The translations under genes were made by a program, and so were the position numbers. The notes under the pieces are model-generated. The model was not told where the DNA came from, did no database searches, and saw only the letters and a list, made by a program, of their open reading frames with translations. Below are positions 25,912 to 35,492 of a DNA stretch of 64,000 nucleotides, one piece after another (positions within the stretch are counted from its first letter, which is position 1; each line of letters begins with the position of its first letter). The stretch is from Falsochrobactrum tianjinense (lineage in GTDB: Bacteria; Pseudomonadota; Alphaproteobacteria; Rhizobiales; Rhizobiaceae). The stretch spans positions 1 to 64,000 of the forward strand of contig NZ_JAHRVA010000003.1 in the NCBI RefSeq assembly GCF_019100495.1, read 5' to 3'.

Positions 25912-27117
25912 TTAGAACTTGAGCTTGCCAACAGCGTCGGCAATGCGTCGTATGGCTTCTGAAAGTACTTCCTCCGATGTTGCCGTAGAGATACGGAAAA
26001 ATGGTGAAAGACCATAAGCTGTCCCCGGGACGGCAGCGACATGCGCTGCTTCGAGCAGATACTTGGCAATAGCAACATCATCACCAAGAACGACGCCGTT
26101 GTTCGTTTTCGCACCGACTAACTTTGCGCAACCGATATAGGCGTAAAATGCACCCTTAGGCGGATCAAGTGTAAGAGCGTCAATGGAACGGATGCCGTCA
26201 ACGACCAGATTACGGCGGCGTTCGAACGCGGCTCGGAAAGTGCTGACAGTTTCCTGGGGCCCGTCGAGGGCTGCTTGCGTGGCAAACTGAGCAGGCGCAG
26301 AAACCGAGGTGCATGACTGGCTTTGAATGGTTCCCATAGCCTTTATCAAGTCTTTTGGTCCCGCCGCATAGCCAACGCGCCATCCAGTCATTGCATATGC
26401 TTTTGACACGCCGTTTACGATCAGGGACCGCTCGCGGAGTTCAGGACACGCCCTGCCGAAAGATACGAACTTACGATCATCAAAGATGATGTGTTCATAA
26501 ATTTCGTCTGAAAGGATGAGAACCTGCGGATGCTTTGCCAGCACAGCACCGAGTGCTTTCAGTTCATCTTCGCTGTAAACTGCACCGGATGGGTTGCCTG
26601 GCATATTCAGAAAGAGCCAGCGGGTCTTCTCAGTAATCGCCTTTTCGAGAACTTCCGGCACCAAACGAAAGCTATTTTCTGCCGAACATTCCGGCGCAAC
26701 AGGAACGCCGCCGAACAGCTTCACCATTTCCGGGTAGGATACAAAGTACGGCGCTGGGAGTATTGCCTCATCACCTTCTTCTATGGTGGCCATGAGAGCA
26801 TTGAAGATAATCTGTTTGGCACCATTGGCGACAGCGATCTCATCAATCGCATAATCAAGTCCATTTTCCCGCTTGAACTTGCCAATAATCGCTTTGCGCA
26901 AATCAGGTGTGCCGAGAGAAGCGGTATAAAGCATTCGTTGTGAGCGAGCGGCTTCAAATGCAGCTTCGGTTACATGTTCAGGCGCTGCAAAATCGGGCTC
27001 ACCCAGTCCTAGATCGATGACGTCGACGCCTGTGGCGGCCAAATCCTTGGCAGCCTGCGATACAGCCATGGAAGCTGATGGCTTCACAGCAGCGAGGCGG
27101 GTTGCAATATGTGTCAT
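25912..27117 (-). CDS. PLP-dependent class I aminotransferase (aspartate aminotransferase-like)
   Basis: 401 residues of the I-gamma AspAT group. LGLGEPDF, the NPSG segment (usually NPTG), SDEIYEHIIFD with the PLP-ring Asp, and VNGVSKAYAMTGWRVGY with the Schiff-base Lys are visible; the substrate-carboxylate Arg lies in SPFFRIS near the C-terminus. Its start meets the stop of the hyuB-like gene (27117). It may transfer the amino group released by the pathway or act on a keto acid product. Confidence 0.87.
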   Translation of the reverse strand: MTHIATRLAAVKPSASMAVSQAAKDLAATGVDVIDLGLGEPDFAAPEHVTEAAFEAARSQRMLYTASLGTPDLRKAIIGKFKRENGLDYAIDEIAVANGAKQIIFNALMATIEEGDEAILPAPYFVSYPEMVKLFGGVPVAPECSAENSFRLVPEVLEKAITEKTRWLFLNMPGNPSGAVYSEDELKALGAVLAKHPQVLILSDEIYEHIIFDDRKFVSFGRACPELRERSLIVNGVSKAYAMTGWRVGYAAGPKDLIKAMGTIQSQSCTSVSAPAQFATQAALDGPQETVSTFRAAFERRRNLVVDGIRSIDALTLDPPKGAFYAYIGCAKLVGAKTNNGVVLGDDVAIAKYLLEAAHVAAVPGTAYGLSPFFRISTATSEEVLSEAIRRIADAVGKLKF

Positions 27118-28733
27118 TAATTGCTCTCCGAAATGTAGCCTTTGAGGACATCTTGAGCTTTAGCCTCAGGACTCCGCTTAACCGGATCACCAAAGCCGCC
27201 TCCACCTGGAAGTTGAAGAACCAGCCTGCGCCCTGCTGGAACTTGTTGCCAGCCTTTTGGCCGGAGCTTTGTACCGTCATCAAGTGCAACAGAACCCGGA
27301 GCACCATCTCCGCCGCCATCACGACCTCGGGCTGGAGTTGAGATGCGGTCAAACATTGCAGAAAAATCGAACTCGTGGTCGGCGGCGGGTGCGATCTCGA
27401 TGATCTGTCCGAGCCCGCCACGGTATTTGCCTGCACCCCCTGAGCCTGGACGCAATTCCTTACGCCATATCACGATAGGTCCTGTTTGCTCCGTCGCTTC
27501 AATGGGCATTGTATGCACGCCTGAAGGAAACGCCGTCGAAGACAATCCATCAAGTCCAGGGCGTGCGCCCATTCCACCTGAATTAAACATCAACACCTCA
27601 GCGCGGCGTCCATCGGCCCCAGCAATCGGGCGCACAGAGATATGGATGTTCCACAATGCTGCTGCGCCTTCTGCCAAAATCTGCCCGGGGAGAGCTTTTG
27701 CGAGCGCACCCAACACCAGATCGGGGACCATATGGCCGATGACGTGACGAAGGGATACTGGGGCTGGACGTTCCGCATTCAGAATATTGACAGGTGATGA
27801 GACGTTGAAAAACGCAAGAGATGCCGAGTTATTTGGTATATCCGGAGCGACAACACATTTAATCGCGTAGGAAGCGTAAGCCTTGGTGTAGATCAAAGGC
27901 ACATTAATACCCCAGCGGCTCATATCGTTGCTGCCGCTGAAATCGATGTTCACGCCATCTTTGGTGATCTGCACCAATGCTGCCAGATTGATCGGCTCAT
28001 CATAGCCGTCCGTCAACATTTCGTTTGACCATTCACCTTTCGGCAGAGATGCGATGCGTTCAAGCATCGCGCTGTGCGTACGGGAGAAAATGAACTCACC
28101 AAGCTGATCCAGATTGTTCATCTTGATCTCATTGAGCATCTCGATCAGGCGCTTGTGACCGACATCATTACATGCCGCGAGCGAGAAGAAGTCGCCGATT
28201 ACCTGATTGGGCTCTCGAATATTGGAACGCAGAATGCGGATCAGATCCTTGTTGACGTTGCCGCGTTCGGCGAACTTCATGATTGGGATCTGAATGCCTT
28301 CTTCGTAAACAGACTTGCCATCCGCACCAAAGCCGCGGCCGCCGACGTCAACGACATGCGCTGTACAAGCGAAGAAGCCGATCAGTTCGTTCCCCTTGAA
28401 TGAAGGCGAAACCATTGTGATATCATGAAGATGACCAGTGCCCTTCCATGGATCGTTAGTCACATAGGTGTCGCCCGGAAACATCTCATCGCGCGGAATC
28501 TCGGCGATAAAATGCAGGACTGCTTCAGCCATGGTGTTTACATGACCTGGTGTACCTGTGACAGCTTGCGCAAGCATCCGTCCCTTCTGATCAAAAACAC
28601 CCGCAGACAGATCACCCGCTTCACGGACCGAAGTCGAGAACGCAGTTCTTAACAAGGTCAGGGCTTGCTCTTCCACTACCGAAATAAGTCGGTTCCACAT
28701 CACCTGCATACGGATTTCATCAATCTGGTTCAT
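27117..28733 (-). CDS. hyuB: Hydantoinase B/oxoprolinase family subunit
   Basis: 538 residues. N-terminal RMQVMWNRLISVVEEQALTLLRTAFSTSVREAGDLSAGVFD and later ATGTPGHVN, VTNDPWKGTGHLHDI and the C-terminal GGGGFGDPVKR are hallmarks of HyuB. With HyuA the complex hydrolyses a cyclic amide (hydantoin, 5-oxoproline, carboxylated intermediates) with ATP. The stop touches the aminotransferase start, and it lies 2 nt after hyuA, so the subunits are made together. The ligand cannot be read from sequence. Confidence 0.88.
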   Translation of the reverse strand: MNQIDEIRMQVMWNRLISVVEEQALTLLRTAFSTSVREAGDLSAGVFDQKGRMLAQAVTGTPGHVNTMAEAVLHFIAEIPRDEMFPGDTYVTNDPWKGTGHLHDITMVSPSFKGNELIGFFACTAHVVDVGGRGFGADGKSVYEEGIQIPIMKFAERGNVNKDLIRILRSNIREPNQVIGDFFSLAACNDVGHKRLIEMLNEIKMNNLDQLGEFIFSRTHSAMLERIASLPKGEWSNEMLTDGYDEPINLAALVQITKDGVNIDFSGSNDMSRWGINVPLIYTKAYASYAIKCVVAPDIPNNSASLAFFNVSSPVNILNAERPAPVSLRHVIGHMVPDLVLGALAKALPGQILAEGAAALWNIHISVRPIAGADGRRAEVLMFNSGGMGARPGLDGLSSTAFPSGVHTMPIEATEQTGPIVIWRKELRPGSGGAGKYRGGLGQIIEIAPAADHEFDFSAMFDRISTPARGRDGGGDGAPGSVALDDGTKLRPKGWQQVPAGRRLVLQLPGGGGFGDPVKRSPEAKAQDVLKGYISESN

Positions 28734-28735
28734 GA

Positions 28736-30814
28736 TTAGGCCCCTTTACGTACCAGCAGGATCGTTCCGTCAGCCTGAATGATGGCGTCAAACGGAGAGG
28801 TTACAATGGTCGATGTTTCGCGCTCGACTATCACGGCAGGTCCCGAAATTTTCTGACCTGAGCTAATTGCATCGCGTGGAACAGTTGCGGTCTCGATTTC
28901 TTCGCCACGCGCTGGATCAAATACTGCACGGTTAGGGAATGTGTCAGAGACTTCACCCACTTCAACAAGTGAATGAGTTTCGCCAAGAGGACGGATGTCC
29001 TGAGCTTTAACAGAGAATGTGACCAACTGAATTTCTGGTCCGTCAACAGGACGGCCGAAGAACTGCGAATAGCGCTCAATGAACGCATCCCGTATAAGAT
29101 CGGCGTCAGCAGCAGTGAAAGGACGATCAGGCAATGCAACTGGAATTTCCCAGCCTTGACCTGCATAGCGCATGAAAGCTGTAACTTCACGCTTGATTTC
29201 GCCGTCTGTTCCGGCACGTACAAAACGTTCAGCTGTTTCCTTCAGCTCATCTAGCATGGCGTTGAGAGCAACAGTATCGAACGTCGAGAGACTGATGACC
29301 TGCGTTGCAACGGACTCGTAACCAAAGGGAGCCTTCAGAAACCCAATCGCGGATCCAACTCCCGCTCCCTGAGGTATGAGGCAACGATCAACGCCAAGCT
29401 TTTCGCAAAGACGCGCAGCGTGTAATGGAGCAGCACCGCCGAACGCAATCATGGTGTTGTCAGAAATATTTTTCCCGTTTTCAACAGCATGAACACGCGC
29501 AGCATTGGCCATGTTTTCATCGACAACTTCAACGATACCGAAGGCTGCAGCCTGTGATGACAGACGCAGCTTATCGCCAACATTCTTGTCTATTGCAGAT
29601 TTTGCGCTATCGACCGAAAGCTTGATTTTACCGCCTGCAAAATTATCCGGATCCAGCTTCCCAAGCACAAGATCTGCGTCGGTGATCGCCGGGCGCTCGC
29701 CACCGCGCTGATAACATGCGGGACCAGGTTCCGAAGCGGCGGATTCTGGCCCTGCCTGAATACGTCCCATGGCATCAACCCACGCGATAGAACCACCGCC
29801 AGCACCAATTTCGATCATCTCAATGACTGGAATGGAGATCGGCATACCGGACCCTTTGCAGAAGCGGTAGGTACGAGCAACTTCGAAGGTGCGTGCAGTT
29901 TGTGGCTCGAATTCTTCGATCAGGCAGATCTTGGCGGTGGTGCCACCCATATCGTATGAAACGACACGATCAAGGCCAAAGCGACGAGCAACATCAGCGG
30001 CAAAAATAGCGCCACCTGCCGGGCCAGATTCAACCAGTCGAACCGGAAACTCAGATGCTGCCTCAACTGACATAAGACCGCCACCAGAATGGATCATGAA
30101 AACTGGGCAAAGTGCGCCCAATTCTTTCAGACGAACCTGCAGGCGCGACAGATAATCCGACATTTGAGGTTGGACGTACGCATTGGCACAAACAGTATTG
30201 AAGCGTTCAAACTCTCGCATCTGAGGCGAGACTTCCGATGAGATGGAGATCGGAATACTCAGCTTCTTTGCCAGGATTTCCCGAGCACGCCGTTCGTGAA
30301 CCGGGTTCATATAGGAGTGAATGAACCCGATAGCGACAGCACCAAAATCTTGGGAGGCGATTTTATCTGCAATCGCTTCGAGGGCTGCTTCATCCAGCGC
30401 CTGCAATTCCTTACCTTCAGCGCTGATACGCCCCTTGACGGGAAAACGGTCTTCACGCGGGATGAGCGGCGTGGGAAGAACAATATTGAGATCATATTGT
30501 TCGAAGCGGTTTTCAGTTCGCATCTCGATAACATCGCGGAAACCTTCCGTCGTAACGAGCGCTGTACGTGCTCCACGGCGCTCGATCAGAGCGTTAGTAG
30601 CAAGTGTGGTGCCATGAATGATCAGATTAATGTCACCGAGGTTGATCCCAGCATCAACCGTGACGATTTCAATACCATCAAGGATAGCCTGTTCAGGGGC
30701 TGTATAGTTTGTCAATACCTTCGTGGAGTACAGCTTACCGCTTACATCAAGTGCGATGTCCGTAAAGGTTCCGCCAATGTCCGCACCAAGCCGGATGTCA
30801 TTGCCAATAGTCAT
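28736..30814 (-). CDS. hyuA: Hydantoinase/oxoprolinase subunit A, ATP-binding
   Basis: 692 residues, the normal size. The actin-like ATPase motifs are GADIGGTFTDIAL at the N-terminus, HGTTLATNALIERRGA, VESGPAGGAIFA, SYDMGGTTAKICLIE and FGGAAPLHAARL. ATG 30814 overlaps the stop of the ThDP gene by 4 nt. The HyuAB pair suggests that the imported compound contains, or is converted to, a lactam or similar ring. Confidence 0.9.
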   Translation of the reverse strand: MTIGNDIRLGADIGGTFTDIALDVSGKLYSTKVLTNYTAPEQAILDGIEIVTVDAGINLGDINLIIHGTTLATNALIERRGARTALVTTEGFRDVIEMRTENRFEQYDLNIVLPTPLIPREDRFPVKGRISAEGKELQALDEAALEAIADKIASQDFGAVAIGFIHSYMNPVHERRAREILAKKLSIPISISSEVSPQMREFERFNTVCANAYVQPQMSDYLSRLQVRLKELGALCPVFMIHSGGGLMSVEAASEFPVRLVESGPAGGAIFAADVARRFGLDRVVSYDMGGTTAKICLIEEFEPQTARTFEVARTYRFCKGSGMPISIPVIEMIEIGAGGGSIAWVDAMGRIQAGPESAASEPGPACYQRGGERPAITDADLVLGKLDPDNFAGGKIKLSVDSAKSAIDKNVGDKLRLSSQAAAFGIVEVVDENMANAARVHAVENGKNISDNTMIAFGGAAPLHAARLCEKLGVDRCLIPQGAGVGSAIGFLKAPFGYESVATQVISLSTFDTVALNAMLDELKETAERFVRAGTDGEIKREVTAFMRYAGQGWEIPVALPDRPFTAADADLIRDAFIERYSQFFGRPVDGPEIQLVTFSVKAQDIRPLGETHSLVEVGEVSDTFPNRAVFDPARGEEIETATVPRDAISSGQKISGPAVIVERETSTIVTSPFDAIIQADGTILLVRKGA

Positions 30815-32478
30815 TTCTTATCCTTTTCTGCGAGAGCTGCATCACGCATCTGGGTCAAGGTCTGGCGCGGAGTAAGTGCTTCTGGAGAAATATCAAGGTC
30901 AAGCACGGCACCCGATTTCGAGACCAATGCACGAGCGAACGCAGCAGCAAAGTCTTCCGTTTTCGAAACGCGTTCGGAATGAAAACCATAAGATTTTGCC
31001 AAGGCGACAAAATCTGGATTGATCATATTCGTCCCTGAAATACGTGTTGGATAATGCCGTTCCTGATGAGCGCGAATGGTCCCGTAAATTCCATTGTTTA
31101 GAAGCAGAACAATCGGCTGCGCTCCAGCCTGAAGGGCGGTTGCCAGTTCCTGACAGTTCATCTGGAAATCACCGTCGCCTGCAAAGCAGATCACCGTTGC
31201 ATCAGGCTGCGCGACTTTCGCGGCAACTGCGGCGGGCACACCATAACCCATCGCACCCGACTGCGGGGCGAGAAGACGGGCCTTCTTGCCAAACTTGAAG
31301 AACTTGTTTGGCCAAACAGTGAAGTTCCCTGCGCCGTTCGTCAGAATAACATCATCAGGAACCTTGTCGGCCAGCCAATGCATGACCTTGACCATATCGA
31401 CAGGCGATGGCTGCTCGGGCGCATCAAAAAATGCCTCATAGGCATCACGCCCGGTTTTCCGCCACTCGGACCAGTCACCTTGCACAGGCTTTAGCGCCTT
31501 GGAGAAGGCGTTCGAACCCGCCTGAATGCCGATGGTCGGCTGATAAATCTTGCCGATTTCAAGATCAGATGCGTGAACATGGATCAACTGCTGAGCCGGC
31601 ACCGGAACGGAAAGCAGCGTATAGCCATCCGTTGTCATTTCGCCGAAGCGAACATTGATAGCGAGGATCGTATCGGCTTCCGTAACCAAGCGACGAACAT
31701 GTGCTGGCATGCCAACGCCTGCCTCACCACAAAAGACAGGCGAGAAATTGTCAAACTGATCCTGATAACGGAATGCTGCAACGACAGGAATGTCGGAAGC
31801 TTCTGCAAAAGCCTGGAGTGCTGCTGCACCTTCCACGCTCCAGTTGGTCCCGCCGAGCAAAACCAAAGGGCGCTTTGAGCCAGCCAGCAGTGCTGTTGCT
31901 TTTTCGATGGTCTGCGCAGAAGGAGTCGCCTCTTCTGTCTTTGTAAAACTGGCGATCGGCTCTTTGTCTGTTACAGATGTCAGCATGTCTTCAGGCAGTG
32001 CGATGACGACCGGTCCTGGACGTCCGGAAACCGCTGTGCTCCACGCACGCGCAATAATCTCCGGAATGCGATCAACCTGATCGATCTCAACAGCCCATTT
32101 TGCCATCGTGCCGTAAACGGCTTTGTAATCGAGCTCCTGAAAAGCCTCACGACCCTTCATATCGGTTCCAACCTGACCAACGAACAGCAGCATCGGCGCG
32201 CTGTCCTGCATGGCCGTATGCACACCGATGGAAGCATTGGTTGCGCCGGGACCACGCGTAACAAAACACAAGCCCGGCTCTCCCGTGAGCTTGCCATAAG
32301 CGGCTGCCATGAATGCAGCACCACCTTCGTTGCGACAATTGACATAATCAAGCTTACCCGTGGTATCGTGAAGCGCATCGAGAACTGCGAGATAGCTCTC
32401 TCCCGGAACACCGAAGCCTTTGGTTGCACCTAGCGCCATAAGGCTCTCTACGAGCAGCCGTCCCCCATTACGTGTCAT
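30811..32478 (-). CDS. Thiamine diphosphate-binding enzyme (acetolactate synthase-like)
   Basis: 555 residues from ATG 32478, which has an AAGGGC ribosome site; ATG 32496 overlapping the upstream stop is the alternative. The N-terminal PYR domain has GVPGESYL with the catalytic Glu and FVTRGPGATN; the central domain has VVAAFRYQDQ; the PP domain carries CFAGDGDFQMNCQELATALQAGAQPIVLLLNN, the ThDP/Mg motif. Family members decarboxylate or ligate 2-keto acids. In this operon it could act on the keto acid left after deamination. The specific reaction is unknown. Confidence 0.85.
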   Translation of the reverse strand: MTRNGGRLLVESLMALGATKGFGVPGESYLAVLDALHDTTGKLDYVNCRNEGGAAFMAAAYGKLTGEPGLCFVTRGPGATNASIGVHTAMQDSAPMLLFVGQVGTDMKGREAFQELDYKAVYGTMAKWAVEIDQVDRIPEIIARAWSTAVSGRPGPVVIALPEDMLTSVTDKEPIASFTKTEEATPSAQTIEKATALLAGSKRPLVLLGGTNWSVEGAAALQAFAEASDIPVVAAFRYQDQFDNFSPVFCGEAGVGMPAHVRRLVTEADTILAINVRFGEMTTDGYTLLSVPVPAQQLIHVHASDLEIGKIYQPTIGIQAGSNAFSKALKPVQGDWSEWRKTGRDAYEAFFDAPEQPSPVDMVKVMHWLADKVPDDVILTNGAGNFTVWPNKFFKFGKKARLLAPQSGAMGYGVPAAVAAKVAQPDATVICFAGDGDFQMNCQELATALQAGAQPIVLLLNNGIYGTIRAHQERHYPTRISGTNMINPDFVALAKSYGFHSERVSKTEDFAAAFARALVSKSGAVLDLDISPEALTPRQTLTQMRDAALAEKDKK

Positions 32479-32495
32479 TGTTTTGCCCTTGATCA

Positions 32496-33080
32496 TCAGT
32501 GTGCGTTAAGGAAAGTGCCGCCAAACTTGGCGTGCACCATGTTGAGAGCCTGCTCTGCCACCAGTTCATGTTGAGCGCGGCCTGAAAAGAAATGGGATGC
32601 GGAAATGCCTTTCGAGGCATATTCTGAATGGAAACCGTCGGCGAAAGACTTTCCGGCAGCCGAAATTGCCTGCTTCAGCAAGTCGTTTCCGGTGATTTCG
32701 GGGGTGATCACGATGATAGCGCCGGATTCCTTGGCCAACATCGAGGGGAGAGCAACTCGCGTTAAGTGCCAGGATGCGGACAGATTGACTTCGAGGGCCA
32801 TGTCGATTTCGGCTTCAGCCAGTTTAGAGAAATCGGTGATATCAGGCCAGCGCAATGCTGAGTGCACAATGACGTCCGGCTGCATACCTTCAACAACAAG
32901 CCTCACGGCATCCCGATCAGTCAGATCAAGCGCCATCGGCTGAACCCCAGCTTCACTGCGGATATCCTCAAGAGCCACACGGTCACGACCCATTGCGTAA
33001 GTTTCAAAGCCAGCGCGAGCAAACTTTATTGCTATCGCTTTACCAGGGCCTCGCGTCGCTCCGGTGATTAATGCTTTCAT
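32496..33080 (-). CDS. SDR-like protein lacking the catalytic Tyr
   Basis: 194 residues from ATG 33080 (GGAGAAATC upstream). LITGATRGPGKAIA is an SDR cofactor motif (GxxxGxG), and the fold continues with ALDLTD and VHSALR. In place of YxxxK the sequence reads SAAGK, so the catalytic Tyr is Ser, and the normal NNAG is HSAL. It is also shorter than classical SDRs (about 250). It may be a non-catalytic or re-tooled member. First gene of the seven-gene operon, ATGA-linked to the ThDP gene. Confidence 0.72.
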   Translation of the reverse strand: MKALITGATRGPGKAIAIKFARAGFETYAMGRDRVALEDIRSEAGVQPMALDLTDRDAVRLVVEGMQPDVIVHSALRWPDITDFSKLAEAEIDMALEVNLSASWHLTRVALPSMLAKESGAIIVITPEITGNDLLKQAISAAGKSFADGFHSEYASKGISASHFFSGRAQHELVAEQALNMVHAKFGGTFLNAH

Positions 33081-33336
33081 CAAAGATTTCTCCAACACAC
33101 CGATCAAAAGATGCGATGGAACGAGGAAAGGAGAAATCAAATTCGAATTGTCATAGGCAAGTTATGCTTGTCAGCAGATGCGGAATAAATCTTCGTAGCG
33201 GCCGGAAATGAAGCAATTTCTCCTGATTGCGGGCAATTTGAAGGTGCTTTCAGTGCTGAAATACACATGCAATGCATATTGTCTCCAGGAAACATCCGGA
33301 TAGCTCCCCGCAATGTCCTCGAGAAGGAGATAGAGA

Positions 33337-33444
33337 ATGAAGCGATCCCGTTTCAGCGTCGCGATCTTCTACAAGTGGTGTTCGAAGTATGGCGGTATGG
33401 ACGTGGACGTGTCTGAAGCCAAATGGCTGAATTCTCTTTTTTAA
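33337..33444 (+). pseudogene. IS3-family OrfA transposase remnant
   Basis: 35 codons. The start MKRSRFS with an AAGGAGATAGAGA ribosome site, then FYKWCSKYGGMDVDVSEAKW, is the IS3/IS511-type OrfA (MKRSRFTEEQ... ATFYKWKAKYGGMEVSEARRL) with about 30 residues deleted after residue 7 and a stop soon after. The bases around it (33081-33336 and 33445-33632) hold no gene I can support; the first part contains the promoter region of the minus operon. It marks an insertion-deletion scar between the hydantoinase and apiose loci. Confidence 0.7.
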
Positions 33445-33632
33445 AAGAGTTGTTCTTTTATTTTTGAGAGCACTGCTCCGATCTGTAAAACTGGGCGTTT
33501 GTAAGTTAGTTCTGCTCAGTTTTTGGTCATTTCGTGACCAGGTTGCGAACTCATCCTTGTTGAGGTTGCTGTTCAGTTCCAAAAGAAGGTGATCATTGTC
33601 TTGGCACGGTGTATAGGTCGCTTTCTGATCGA

Positions 33633-35492
33633 TCAGGAAGTGACATAGCTCGCCATTGATTGGCTCAGTCGGAGACTGGCCACTGCATAGGGTGAAAGGG
33701 TGATGCCGTTGTTATCCGGCCCCTGAACCTGCTGGACGCCGGGCGTTAAATTGACAAGCCAAAGGCAGTTTTCCGGTGCCAGAAAGGCCAATACCTTATC
33801 CGGCCTTGATGATCCGCAATCCTGCCAAGCCGATCCCGCAAGTTTAGACAGCATCCTTATGGCATTATACAGAGGACGCTTGCCTCCCGCAGGCGCTGGT
33901 TCGTCTTCGCCCGCAATCAACCCGAACGGGCCGGTGAGGGCGGATAGAGTGAGGCAATCGAGGTTTCCATCAAGAACCTGTGCGGCATAGCCAACGGCGA
34001 AGGCTTCCGCAAATTTTCCATTATGGCGCGGATCGCGGTGGGCCATGGCGATGCGACTACCATCGGGGTTTTCCATCGTCCGGCTGCCGTAGGGGTTCTG
34101 ACGCATGGGAATGGTTGACGGGCCGATGCGATAAGGCTTGTCGCCATAAATGGCGCGTACCGAGCGGGTGATGAAGGGCAACGCCTCCAGGGTTTGCATG
34201 ACGCTCAGATCGTCAGCGGCATGCACGATCGGATTGGTGCAATGCGTGACGAAATCGATGAGGTGCCCCGGTACGCGCTTGCGGTTGAGTTCGGTGAAAT
34301 AGCTGAGCATCCCGCCACCCAGCTGTACATTCGGGAAAGCAGTCCGCGCGGCAGCATAGACATCCTCAAGTGGAGGACAGGGCGGCCATATGCTGCCTGG
34401 AGGCGTCGATTGCCGGTCGATGGCGGGTGACACCATGATTGCATCCGGCGCAAAGCCGGCCGCTTTTATCTGCGCGGCGATAGTGTTGGTTTCTTCGAGA
34501 ACTGCGGCTCTGCAAGGCAGCGCAATCTCCAGTGAAGTGTGCCCTTTGTGCCGGGCTGCAATGGCGGCAAAGGTCTTGAACGCCGACCCGTCGTGCCCCG
34601 CAAGCGGATCATGGTGAAACAGAAGATTTTGTGGCGCAATGTCGTGTAGCAAGGCGCTTGCCGCAAGACTTGCCTCGGCTTCTTCCGGGGTAATGACCAG
34701 GCCCATATCCGGCATGACGCCATGGGCTTCACCGACCGTTATCCGGATTGTTTCATCGTACCGGCTGATTACAGCAGGCTTTGAGTGCCGCCGGTCGGCA
34801 ATTGTCAGAACGACGCGCTGGTGAACCTTGTCGCCGGCGTCAATCCGATAAGGCCAGGGCAGGGCCAGCGGGCGGACATAGGTTTTATAGGATGCGTCGG
34901 ACCAGTTGCGCTGGTCTTCCATTTCGAACGTATCGCCCTCCATGCGGCAGGCTGCCGAGACACCGGGCATAACTTCGTGCGTGATCGCACGCATGTCCTT
35001 GAACGGTTGCCATGGCTCGATCAGATCGGGCAGGCGGGTTTCATTCCGCGTGCCGTCCACATGCTCGACTGTGACAGGAGTGCCGGCCAGCCCGACAATC
35101 GGGTGCAGAACACAGAAACCGCACCGGTTCGTTTCAAAACCAGTCGTCGTGTGTGCTGCGGCCTCGAAAGTGAGAGTGCCGCTGTCATCTGCCATGATGT
35201 GCACATCGATAGTCAGACCGGTCTGGTCGGGTCCATCGCAGCTGGCCTGATAGGCAACCGAAAATCCCTTGTCATGCTTCTCTACGGTCAGATCGTGAAT
35301 CGAGGGGGTGCTGGTTCCCCAGTCGCGGTCGCGTACAAGATAGGAAACAGCACGCAAAACCTCGACACCGTCGTAGGTGATGGTGCGAAGATTGCCGGCG
35401 CTCATATCGACCGCGAGGAGCCCGGCCTGAAGATGCAAGGGGGCTGTTTCAGCTTCGCGGGTCCCGTAAAGCAGAAATGGATCGGCGCTCAT
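33633..35492 (-). CDS. apnL: Probable D-apionate lactonase
   Basis: 619 residues. I recognise no catalytic motif with certainty. The assignment rests on size (ApnL proteins are about 600 residues), a TIM-barrel-like central part and the neighbourhood: apiose dehydrogenase (ATGA overlap upstream), RbsABC importer, apionate oxidoisomerase, 3-oxo-isoapionate kinase and RuBisCO-like protein, i.e. the D-apiose pathway set. ApnL opens the D-apionolactone made by ApsD to D-apionate. Last gene of the minus locus. Confidence 0.75.
   Translation of the reverse strand: MSADPFLLYGTREAETAPLHLQAGLLAVDMSAGNLRTITYDGVEVLRAVSYLVRDRDWGTSTPSIHDLTVEKHDKGFSVAYQASCDGPDQTGLTIDVHIMADDSGTLTFEAAAHTTTGFETNRCGFCVLHPIVGLAGTPVTVEHVDGTRNETRLPDLIEPWQPFKDMRAITHEVMPGVSAACRMEGDTFEMEDQRNWSDASYKTYVRPLALPWPYRIDAGDKVHQRVVLTIADRRHSKPAVISRYDETIRITVGEAHGVMPDMGLVITPEEAEASLAASALLHDIAPQNLLFHHDPLAGHDGSAFKTFAAIAARHKGHTSLEIALPCRAAVLEETNTIAAQIKAAGFAPDAIMVSPAIDRQSTPPGSIWPPCPPLEDVYAAARTAFPNVQLGGGMLSYFTELNRKRVPGHLIDFVTHCTNPIVHAADDLSVMQTLEALPFITRSVRAIYGDKPYRIGPSTIPMRQNPYGSRTMENPDGSRIAMAHRDPRHNGKFAEAFAVGYAAQVLDGNLDCLTLSALTGPFGLIAGEDEPAPAGGKRPLYNAIRMLSKLAGSAWQDCGSSRPDKVLAFLAPENCLWLVNLTPGVQQVQGPDNNGITLSPYAVASLRLSQSMASYVTS

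Noticed and set aside
33250-33582. 110-codon minus-strand frame upstream of the apiose locus
   Set aside because: Overlaps the IS3 remnant on the other strand, has no family likeness and no ribosome site.
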